Shown piece by piece: positions 1 through 5,351 of a DNA stretch of 5,351 nt. The notes beneath the pieces are model-generated. The model was not told where the DNA came from. It did no database searches and saw only the letters and a list, made by a program, of their open reading frames with translations. The stretch is from positions 1 to 5,351 of the forward strand of contig JBILXN010000168.1 in the NCBI GenBank assembly GCA_044378425.1, written 5' to 3'. The position numbers and the translations under genes were made by a program. The DNA is from UBA6136 sp044378425 (GTDB lineage: Bacteria > Pseudomonadota > Gammaproteobacteria > Methylococcales > Methylococcaceae). Each line of letters begins with the position of its first letter. The stretch's first letter is position 1.

Positions 1-1923
1 CTTGCCTCAGCCTATGCCCTGCAGCATGAGGGTCGTGACCGTGAGGCGGCAGCGGCCTTTAGTCAGGCGATCCAACTCAAACCGACGGCGCCCGCTCTTT
101 TAGCTCTGGCGCAATCGGAGGAAAAACTGGGCAACACCGCAGCAGCCATCGCCGCCCAGGAACACGCCTTGAAGCTCGGCGCCGGCCCCGAGCAGCAACT
201 TGCTCTCGGCCTGTTGCTGATGAAAGCGGGACGCGAGCGCGAGGCCAGCCAGCAACTCCTCGGCGCCTATGAAGCGCTACCCGAAGGCCCAAAACGGAAT
301 ACCGCCGCCCGCACACTGGGGTTTTATTACGAACGCCATGACCGGCTAGCCTCCGCCCGAACGTTTTTTGACCGGGCCACTGTCGGCGCCAAGGATCCAC
401 ACATCCTGATGGCACTGGCCCAGATAGAGGCGCGGGACGGCAAACCGGAGCTGGCGATCGAGTATTTACAGACAGCCATCGCAAGGCCCGACGATCTGAG
501 CAGGGCCGACCAGATCATCCTCTACCGCAGCCTGGGCAATCTGCTGAGCAGCACCCATCACTACCGGAATGCCATCAGCGCCTTTGAAACAGCGCTGGCG
601 CTAGACTACCAGGCCGAAACCGCTCTTCAACTCGCCGTCACGCTCAACAAAGCTGGCCACACCCGCGAGGCCCTGGCTATTCTGGAGGGGATACCCGACA
701 AGGCACTCAGTCCGGAACAGCAGCAGACGCGGCAGGATCAACTGGCCTTTCTCTATTGGGAGATGCACGAACCCGAACCGGCCATCCGGCTGATGCGGCA
801 GTCGGTCGTGAGCCAGCCCACTGCCGAGCGCCAGCACCGGCTGGGCAGCTGGTTACGACAGACGGGTGAAGCAGAAGCGGCCCTTCCCCTGCTGGAGGCG
901 GCCCTGTTACAGGCACCGGCCAATCAGGCTTATGCCGATGAGGTCGCCTATGCCTATCTCGACAATGACGACCCGGAGAGCGCCATCCCCCTGCTGGAAG
1001 ACGCTCGCCGCCGCCATCCCAAAAGGCCGGGCCTGACCGAAGATCTGGCCTACGCCTACATGCGGGCAAGCGACAACGACAAGGCGACACAGCTTTTTAT
1101 GGAGGCCATCGACACCAAGGCCGCTACCACGGCCACTAGCGAACAGGAAAAGGCAGCACTCGATGAGAGCAGCTGGCGGCTCAAGAACGAAGTCAGCAAG
1201 CTGACCAACCAGTTCGATTTCACCGCCTATGAATCGTACCGTAGCAATTATCGCAATCGGCCACTGAGTGCGGGCGGCATTACCGGCGGCGCGATTCCCT
1301 CCCAGGGGGGTGTGCAACTGGCTTACCAGCCGCCGTTCCTCGGTTTGCGCGATGAGAAGACACTACAAATATTTGGCCGGGTGCTGTGGAGCAACAAGCC
1401 GGAATCACTGTCACTGGACGACACTACCCTGCAGGCCGGCTTCGGCCTGCGCTACAAGCCCCTGCGCGATCAAAATCTCTACATCAGCGCAGAAAAGCTG
1501 TTCAAAATTGGCGATCAGGCGCTGGATGACTGGCTGCTGAGGAGTCTGTTTGGCTGGAGTTCCGCACAGTTAATGCCCCCGGGCGAGACCGACTGGAATT
1601 ACAGTTCGGTGTTCGGCGATCTGGGCTATTTCATCAACAGTGATACCTGGGCGTTCTATGGCGAGATCCGGCAGGGCTGGACCTTTCGCATCACCGAATG
1701 GATGCAGATCACACCCCACGTCGTGATGGATGGCAGAATCCAGACCCGCGATGTCAATGACATCACCTATCTTGAGGGTGGCGGGGGGGTGCTACTGAAA
1801 TTCCTGTTCAATGACACTCCCTACGAAACCTACAACAACCAGATTGACCTGCTGCTGCAATACAAGGCCGGTATCATCAATACCGATGCTGGCTTTGTTG
1901 CCACCACCATTTTGCATTTCTAG
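1..1923 (+). CDS. nfrA: NfrA-like outer-membrane polysaccharide export protein, TPR plus C-terminal barrel (5' end outside the window)
   Basis: The frame is open from base 1 to the TAG at 1921-1923, giving 640 residues; the true start and any signal peptide lie to the left. An apparent TTG start at 169 is internal, because the same frame carries clear TPR sequence before it. Residues 1 to about 375 are roughly ten or eleven tandem TPR-type helix pairs, with typical patterns such as LAYAYMRASDNDKATQLF and ALAQIEARDGKPELAIEYL. Residues about 405-640 lose the TPR pattern and become rich in alternating, aromatic strands (QIFGRVLW, DDWLLRSLFGW, FYGEIRQGW), ending in ATTILHF; a terminal Phe is typical of BAM-assembled barrels. 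This part resembles the NfrA C-terminal domain (phage N4 adsorption protein A). In E. coli NfrA is the outer-membrane partner of the glycosyltransferase NfrB and acts in export of a surface glycan. The next gene starts 3 bases later, so the two are probably co-transcribed and translationally coupled. PgaA- or PelB-like exporters share the TPR-plus-barrel plan and are the main alternatives. G6 (1305-1310) and G7 (1783-1789) tracts lie within the barrel part. Confidence 0.82.
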   Translation, partial: LASAYALQHEGRDREAAAAFSQAIQLKPTAPALLALAQSEEKLGNTAAAIAAQEHALKLGAGPEQQLALGLLLMKAGREREASQQLLGAYEALPEGPKRNTAARTLGFYYERHDRLASARTFFDRATVGAKDPHILMALAQIEARDGKPELAIEYLQTAIARPDDLSRADQIILYRSLGNLLSSTHHYRNAISAFETALALDYQAETALQLAVTLNKAGHTREALAILEGIPDKALSPEQQQTRQDQLAFLYWEMHEPEPAIRLMRQSVVSQPTAERQHRLGSWLRQTGEAEAALPLLEAALLQAPANQAYADEVAYAYLDNDDPESAIPLLEDARRRHPKRPGLTEDLAYAYMRASDNDKATQLFMEAIDTKAATTATSEQEKAALDESSWRLKNEVSKLTNQFDFTAYESYRSNYRNRPLSAGGITGGAIPSQGGVQLAYQPPFLGLRDEKTLQIFGRVLWSNKPESLSLDDTTLQAGFGLRYKPLRDQNLYISAEKLFKIGDQALDDWLLRSLFGWSSAQLMPPGETDWNYSSVFGDLGYFINSDTWAFYGEIRQGWTFRITEWMQITPHVVMDGRIQTRDVNDITYLEGGGGVLLKFLFNDTPYETYNNQIDLLLQYKAGIINTDAGFVATTILHF

Positions 1924-1926
1924 CTG

Positions 1927-2961
1927 ATGCACGGCATGAACGGCAAGTCAGAACCCATGACACGCAGTTGGTTACTGGCACTGGTCGGGCTCGGCCTGTT
2001 ACTGGTCATTTTAGTGCTGGCGGGGCAGCGCACTTCACCACCCTCTCGTTTCAGAGGCAGCTTCATCCAGCTCACCGAGGCACATCGCGACTGGACAGCC
2101 CGTGACTGGGACGGGCTAATGCAGGAACTGCAGGAAATGGGACTGAAGCTCTTGATCGTACAATGGGCCGTGCATGACCAGGCCGACTTTCTGGGAGATG
2201 CGCTTCCCCGTTTGCTCGACGCGGCCGATGCCGCCCATATAGGTGTTCTGGCGGGGCTGGCGCAGGAACCGGGTTATTGGTCTCAGATTTCAGGGCCAAC
2301 GTCGGCGGTGGCCGACTACCTGAACGGCCTGGCTGAGCGACAAGTCAAGCTCGCCCGGCGAATGGTGCCGCTACTGCTGAGCCATCACTCGGTGGAGGGC
2401 TGGTTCATAACCGAGGAAGTGGATGATCTCAACTGGACGGATACGCGCCGGCGGGACTTGCTGGCGCACTACCTTGCGGATGTGTCGGCCATCTTGCATG
2501 AGGCTATGCCACGGGGCCAGATTGCGATTTCAGGTTTCAGCAACGGCGCGATGCCCCCCGATAGCTGGTCAGCGCTTTGGTCAACTCTGCTTAAGGCAGC
2601 ACCCAACATTGATACCCTGCTGTTTCAGGATGGCATTGGCGTTGGCAAGCTGGCAATGGCGGCAATCCCAGCCTACCTTGAGGCCATGTCAACACAGGCC
2701 AAAAAATCAGGCGTAGCCTTGTGGGCGGTCGTTGAAATCTTCCACCAGACCGCCGGCCCGCCATTGGATACCCAGCCCTTCCGCGCAGAACCCGCCCCCC
2801 AGACCCGCATTACACGGCAGATGGCATTGGCCCGGCCTCATGTATCAGGGCTCATCGCCTTCAGCATCCCCGAATATATGAGTGCCAGGGCTGGCCCTGC
2901 GGCGATTCGGTTGAAACAGGATTATCGGGCCGAATATGGGGCGAAGAGAGCGGCCCGCTGA
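1927..2961 (+). CDS. DUF4434 family membrane-anchored TIM-barrel protein, putative periplasmic glycoside hydrolase (YbcH-like by position)
   Basis: From the ATG at 1927 the protein has 344 residues. In-frame ATGs at 1936 and 1957 are also possible; 1957 would put a short MTRSW n-region directly before the hydrophobic segment (about residues 15-33) and may be the real start. No start has a clear Shine-Dalgarno sequence, which fits translational coupling to the gene ending at 1923. The hydrophobic segment looks like an uncleaved signal anchor or signal peptide, placing the domain in the periplasm. Residues about 43-335 match the DUF4434 pattern: FRGSFIQL at 42-49, LLIVQW at 75-80, EGWFITEEVDDLNW at 157-170, LLFQDGIGVGKL at 231-242 and ALWAVVEIF at 264-272. 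Glu163/Glu164 and Glu270 end probable strands 4 and 7, the positions of the acid/base and nucleophile in clan GH-A hydrolases; that assignment is inference. From memory, E. coli ybcH, downstream of nfrA, is a DUF4434 gene, so this protein may trim or process the glycan exported by the upstream NfrA-like protein. The substrate is unknown. Confidence 0.83.
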   Translation: MHGMNGKSEPMTRSWLLALVGLGLLLVILVLAGQRTSPPSRFRGSFIQLTEAHRDWTARDWDGLMQELQEMGLKLLIVQWAVHDQADFLGDALPRLLDAADAAHIGVLAGLAQEPGYWSQISGPTSAVADYLNGLAERQVKLARRMVPLLLSHHSVEGWFITEEVDDLNWTDTRRRDLLAHYLADVSAILHEAMPRGQIAISGFSNGAMPPDSWSALWSTLLKAAPNIDTLLFQDGIGVGKLAMAAIPAYLEAMSTQAKKSGVALWAVVEIFHQTAGPPLDTQPFRAEPAPQTRITRQMALARPHVSGLIAFSIPEYMSARAGPAAIRLKQDYRAEYGAKRAAR

Positions 2962-2970
2962 GGAATTTGC

Positions 2971-3001
2971 GGCAGATGGCGGTTAATGATCCGCCGTTGC
3001 C
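2971..3001 (+). terminator. Possible hairpin after the DUF4434 gene
   Basis: Ten bases after the TGA, GGCGG (2978-2982) can pair with CCGCC (2991-2995) across an 8-base loop. An outer GGCA/TGCC stem (2971-2974 with 2998-3001) closes it across a small internal loop. No T-run follows, so it is not a classical intrinsic terminator. It may stabilise the 3' end or assist a Rho-dependent stop. The first T-run downstream is T5 at 3057-3061, preceded only by a weak 4-bp CGCA/TGCG stem. Confidence 0.3.
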
Positions 3002-3059
3002 GTGATGACAAGGCCGGATTTCAGCGACCCCAACCCACGCAGGGGCAATGCGAAGATTT

Positions 3060-3078
3060 TTCAATTCAATTCAATTCG
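3060..3078. repeat. TTCAA short tandem repeat
   Basis: Three exact TTCAA units (3060-3074) are followed by a partial unit, TTCG, in the middle of the convergent intergenic region. The tract is AT-rich against GC-rich surroundings. It is outside any gene I accept, so variation in copy number would not alter a reading frame. No function can be assigned. Confidence 0.8.
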
Positions 3079-3092
3079 AGTGCGATGCGCGA

Positions 3093-3202
3093 GTGGGTGC
3101 CCACCATACACCAGCGGACTGACGGCAAAGCCGTTCGTAAAGGGCCCTTTCAAAGACAGGATCAGCGACGCTGATGCTACTAAAGTAGCAAAGTTGGCTA
3201 CT
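3093..3202. repeat. Cluster of consecutive small inverted repeats
   Basis: Five perfect dyads follow one another: GTGGG-TG-CCCAC (3093-3104), ACGGC-AAA-GCCGT (3122-3134), AAAGGGCCCTTT (3139-3150), ATCAGC-GAC-GCTGAT (3161-3175), and TGCTACT-AA-AGTAGCA (3175-3190). A second GCTACT at 3197-3202 can pair with the AGTAGC at 3184-3189, so the last two hairpins exclude each other. No T-tract follows any stem and no credible open frame covers the stretch. It could be a REP/BIME-like palindromic element, a small structured RNA, or the remnant of a mobile element. I do not recognise the sequence. Confidence 0.6.
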
Positions 3203-3207
3203 GCAAC

Positions 3208-3242
3208 ATCCTGCGGCAGCAGCACTGGCCGCACCGCAGGAT
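3208..3242 (-). terminator. Stem-loop behind ffh, candidate transcript end
   Basis: Read on the minus strand, a perfect 9-bp GC-rich stem, ATCCTGCGG (arm 3242-3234) and CCGCAGGAT (arm 3216-3208), encloses a 17-base loop and starts 11 bases after the ffh stop codon. Its position and strength suggest a 3' end or processing structure for the ffh message. There is no U-tract after it on the minus strand, so an intrinsic terminator cannot be claimed; Rho-dependent termination is equally possible. Confidence 0.4.
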
Positions 3243-3253
3243 TAAGAGATGAT

Positions 3254-4627
3254 TTACTTGGCGGGACCGCGGAATGGCATGCTGCGGGCGATGTTACCCT
3301 TCATGCCGCGCATCATGCCGAGCAAATTACCCTTTTTGAATTTCTTCATCATCTTCTGCATCTGGTCATATTGCTTCAGCATCTTGTTGACATCCTGAAC
3401 ATCGGTGCCTGAGCCCTTGGCAATGCGCTGCTTGCGCGAGGTGTTGATAACGTCAGGGAAGGAGCGCTCCTGCCGGGTCATTGAACTGATGATGACAATC
3501 TGCTGAAGCCACTCGTTGTCGTTGATCTTCTCTCTAACGTGTTGCGGTACATTACCGGCCCCGGGCAGTTTATCCATCATGGCCGAAAGCCCACCCATGC
3601 TCTTGAGTTGCTGTAACTGGTCGTAATAGTCATTGAGATCGAAGGTCTTGCCTTTTTGGATCTTCTTGACCAGTTTTTCCGCCTTGTCCTTGTCGATCTT
3701 GCGTTCGGCTTCCTCGATCAGGGTCAGCATGTCGCCCATGCCGAGAATGCGCGATGCAATACGGTTGGGGTGGAACAATTCCAGCCCGGTGGTCTTTTCG
3801 CCGACACCCAGAAATTTAATCGGCTTGCCGGTAATGTGACGCACCGACAGGGCTGCACCGCCGCGAGCATCGCCGTCGGTCTTGGTAAGCACTACGCCGG
3901 TCAGCGGAAGGGCATCGCCAAAGGCCTTGGCGGTATTGGCGGCATCCTGGCCCGTCATTGAATCTACGACAAACAGGGTTTCGATCGGCTTGATTTCGGC
4001 ATGGAGAAGCTTGATTTCCTCCATCATTGCTTCGTCAATGTGCATGCGGCCGGCGGTGTCGAGTATCACCACGTCGCGGTATTTCCGGCGGGCATGGTCG
4101 AGCGCGCCACGGGCGATATCGACGGGCGATTGCGAGGGGTCACTGGGGAAGAAATCGGCCCCCACTTCGGCGGCGAGTGTCTGCAACTGCTCAATCGCGG
4201 CGGGACGGTAGACGTCAGCACTGGCGACCACGACGGAGCGGCGTTCGTTCTCCTTCAGCCAGCGCGCCAGTTTGGCTACGGTAGTCGTCTTACCGGCACC
4301 CTGCAAACCGGCCATGAGTATGACAGCCGGTGGCTGGGTGGCGAGGTTGAGCTTTTCGTTGGCATTGCCCATAACCTTAATCAGTTCGTCATTGACGATC
4401 TTGATAAAGGACTGGCCCGGCGACAGGCTGGACTGGACATCCTGACCCAGTGCACGATCCTTGACCTGTTCTATGAAGTCCTTGACCACCGGCAAAGCCA
4501 CGTCGGCCTCCAGCAAGGCCATGCGGACATCGCGCAAGGTATCCTGGATATTGGCTTCGGTCAGGCGGCCCTGGCCCCGAATCTTTTTGAGTGACTGGGT
4601 TAATCGTTCGGTTAAGTTATCAAACAT
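3254..4627 (-). CDS. ffh: Signal recognition particle protein Ffh (SRP54 GTPase)
   Basis: Ffh binds 4.5S RNA to form the bacterial SRP, recognises hydrophobic signal sequences on nascent chains, and delivers ribosomes to FtsY and the Sec translocon. The 457 residues are the usual full length. The N domain (about 1-95) carries ALLEADVAL at 37-45. The GTPase domain shows the P-loop GLQGAGKTTT at 107-116, DVYRPAA at 138-144, DTAGR at 190-194, TKTDGDARGG at 248-257 and GVGEK at 274-278, all with their key residues intact. The methionine-rich M domain (about 328-445) has the finger-loop region near MGGLSAMMDKLPG and the RNA-binding stretch from SMTRQER to SRKQRIAKGSG (382-407), then a basic Met-rich tail. 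The ATG start is supported by AAGGA nine bases upstream. The gene is divergent from the ypjD-like gene and convergent with the DUF4434 gene. The rpsP-rimM-trmD-rplS genes often found after ffh are not present in the following 292 bases. No truncation or damaged motif is seen. Confidence 0.99.
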   Translation of the reverse strand: MFDNLTERLTQSLKKIRGQGRLTEANIQDTLRDVRMALLEADVALPVVKDFIEQVKDRALGQDVQSSLSPGQSFIKIVNDELIKVMGNANEKLNLATQPPAVILMAGLQGAGKTTTVAKLARWLKENERRSVVVASADVYRPAAIEQLQTLAAEVGADFFPSDPSQSPVDIARGALDHARRKYRDVVILDTAGRMHIDEAMMEEIKLLHAEIKPIETLFVVDSMTGQDAANTAKAFGDALPLTGVVLTKTDGDARGGAALSVRHITGKPIKFLGVGEKTTGLELFHPNRIASRILGMGDMLTLIEEAERKIDKDKAEKLVKKIQKGKTFDLNDYYDQLQQLKSMGGLSAMMDKLPGAGNVPQHVREKINDNEWLQQIVIISSMTRQERSFPDVINTSRKQRIAKGSGTDVQDVNKMLKQYDQMQKMMKKFKKGNLLGMMRGMKGNIARSMPFRGPAK

Positions 4628-4636
4628 GGCGGTGAA

Positions 4637-4641
4637 TCCTT
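4637..4641 (-). promoter_or_regulatory. Ribosome binding site of ffh
   Basis: On the minus strand AAGGA lies nine bases before the ATG at 4627-4625. This fixes the ffh start, which also matches the conserved N-terminus MFDNLTERL. Confidence 0.8.
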
Positions 4642-4681
4642 GGGGACTGACGGGTTCCGGGTTGCTTCATCTTGTCGCGGC

Positions 4682-4690
4682 ATTATGCCA
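4682..4690 (-). promoter_or_regulatory. Candidate extended -10 promoter for ffh within a dyad
   Basis: The minus strand reads TGGCATAAT, an extended -10 element with five of six matches to TATAAT. It would place the transcript start near 4675 and give a leader of about 48 bases. The -35 region is weak, as is common with extended -10 promoters. The motif sits in an 11-bp dyad, GGCAT-T-ATGCC (4679-4689), so the plus strand also reads a poorer -10-like CATTAT. The dyad could serve both divergent genes or bind a regulator, but that is inference from sequence alone. Confidence 0.4.
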
Positions 4691-4701
4691 GACTAGCCGT
4701 C

Positions 4702-4707
4702 GGGAGG
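4702..4707 (+). promoter_or_regulatory. Ribosome binding site of the ypjD-like gene
   Basis: GGGAGG is a strong Shine-Dalgarno match and the only one between 4628 and 4719. It is just two bases from the ATG at 4710, which is too close, but eleven bases from the in-frame ATG at 4719. That spacing argues that translation may begin at 4719, making the protein three residues shorter. Confidence 0.65.
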
Positions 4708-4709
4708 AC

Positions 4710-5351
4710 ATGAACTCGATGGTTTCAACAGGTTTAGGCAGTCTTGCAGTAGTGGCATATATCGCGGCCCTGATGGCGATGCTGGTCTCGCTAAGGTGCG
4801 ATGCGGACAGTCCGTCCGGCCCTGCCTCGCGCTCGCGGCGGGCGGCACTGGTTCTGGGCTGGCTGGGTCTAATCCTGCATAGCCTGATGATCGCCGGCCT
4901 GTATACGACCGGCGGTGGCCCCAGTTTCAGCTTTCTCAGCGCCCTCTCGCTGGTCACATTGCTCATCACCGGCATAGTGCTGGTCGCAGCGTTGTTCCGC
5001 CCCGTTGATAAACTGGGAATTGTCGGTTTCCCGCTGGCGGCCGTGATTTTGACGCTCAAACTCGCCGTCACCGACACCGCACACACTGTCAGCGATCATT
5101 CATGGCGCATGACGCTACATATCTATTCTTCACTGATCGCCTACAGCTTTCTCAATATTGCGGCCATTCAGGCGGTCTTGCTGGCGATACAGGACTGGTG
5201 CCTGCGACGACGTCACGCCGGTGGTGTGCTGGTGAGGTCGCTGCCACCGTTACAGTCCATGGAGTCCCTACTGTTCCAGTTGATCGGCGCGGGTCTGCTA
5301 TTGCTCAGTATTTCACTGGTGAGCGGCTTTCTGTTCCTGGATGACATGTTC
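4710..5351 (+). CDS. ypjD: CcsA/YpjD-like inner-membrane protein, cytochrome c assembly family (3' end outside the window)
   Basis: An uninterrupted frame from the ATG at 4710 reaches the last base, giving 214 residues; with usual family lengths near 265 residues, roughly fifty are missing. The start may instead be the ATG at 4719, which is better spaced from GGGAGG. The protein is strongly hydrophobic, with about six membrane segments visible (near 11-29, 47-65, 76-96, 102-119, 136-160 and 186-210) separated by short loops, one of them basic (RSRRAA near 41). Family-like stretches are FSFLSALSL at 73-81, LHIYSSLIAYSFL at 136-148 and SLPPLQSMESLLFQ at 177-190, the last very typical of YpjD. 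Relatives in the CcsA/HemX superfamily take part in haem handling for cytochrome c assembly; YpjD itself has no firmly established reaction, so a haem role here is family inference. His57, His130 and His137 are candidate ligands. The gene is divergent from ffh with 82 bases between starts, a pairing common in gammaproteobacteria. Confidence 0.9.
   Translation, partial: MNSMVSTGLGSLAVVAYIAALMAMLVSLRCDADSPSGPASRSRRAALVLGWLGLILHSLMIAGLYTTGGGPSFSFLSALSLVTLLITGIVLVAALFRPVDKLGIVGFPLAAVILTLKLAVTDTAHTVSDHSWRMTLHIYSSLIAYSFLNIAAIQAVLLAIQDWCLRRRHAGGVLVRSLPPLQSMESLLFQLIGAGLLLLSISLVSGFLFLDDMF

Noticed and set aside
3028..3061. Intrinsic terminator ending at the T5 run 3057-3061
   Set aside because: The only stems before the T-run are 3-4 bp (CCC/GGG or CGCA/TGCG) and are separated from it by extra bases, too weak to call.
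2986..3174. Small plus-strand open frame in the convergent intergenic region, with an internal ATG at 3085 that would give a 29-residue basic peptide
   Set aside because: Neither start has a ribosome binding site, the frame runs through the TTCAA repeat and several palindromes, and the composition is not convincingly protein-like. I could not tie it to a family.
3079..3250. Possible tRNA, 4.5S RNA or integron attachment site among the hairpins behind ffh
   Set aside because: No cloverleaf with acceptor stem and T-loop could be built, the conserved 4.5S motif around GGAAGGAAGCAGCC is absent, and no attC core sites or integrase were seen.
3002..3412. Plus-strand frame running from the intergenic region into the 3' end of ffh
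   Set aside because: Much of it is antisense to the conserved ffh M domain and it shows no recognisable domain or ribosome binding site.
4001..4594. Long 197-residue plus-strand open frame opposite ffh
   Set aside because: It lies wholly antisense to the conserved Ffh GTPase domain, and its openness is explained by codon bias of the real gene.
4667..5086. Minus-strand 139-residue frame opposite the ypjD-like gene
   Set aside because: The plus strand encodes a clear multi-pass YpjD-like protein with a strong ribosome binding site; the minus frame is low-complexity and polar with no family features.

Overview
The window looks like chromosomal DNA of a moderately GC-rich gammaproteobacterium. 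The main evidence is a full-length Ffh closely resembling the Escherichia coli protein in its M domain, and a divergent ypjD/CcsA-like gene beside it, a common neighbourhood in that class. No rRNA, tRNA, CRISPR array or insertion sequence was recognised.

Region 1 (1-2961, plus strand) is the 3' end of an envelope-polysaccharide operon. The first gene enters from the left edge already in frame. It encodes a long TPR superhelix followed by a C-terminal outer-membrane barrel resembling the C-terminal domain of NfrA, the phage N4 adsorption protein. Three bases after its stop begins a membrane-anchored protein of the DUF4434 family, a TIM-barrel, glycoside-hydrolase-like group. This gene order matches, from memory, the E. 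coli nfrB-nfrA-ybcH operon, in which a c-di-GMP-responsive glycosyltransferase makes a glycan that NfrA exports. If the parallel holds, an nfrB-like inner-membrane synthase should lie just left of the window.

Region 2 (2962-3253) is a 292-base convergent intergenic stretch with no credible gene. It holds a possible hairpin after the DUF4434 gene, a short TTCAA microsatellite, and an unusually dense run of small inverted repeats ending in a 9-bp stem just after the ffh stop.

Region 3 (3254-5351) is housekeeping. ffh (SRP54 GTPase) runs leftwards. An 82-base divergent control region separates it from a ypjD/CcsA-like integral membrane gene that runs off the right edge. The usual ffh follower, rpsP-rimM-trmD-rplS, is absent here; the polysaccharide operon occupies that side instead. 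The most interesting content is the nfrA-DUF4434 pair and the palindrome-rich gap behind ffh.
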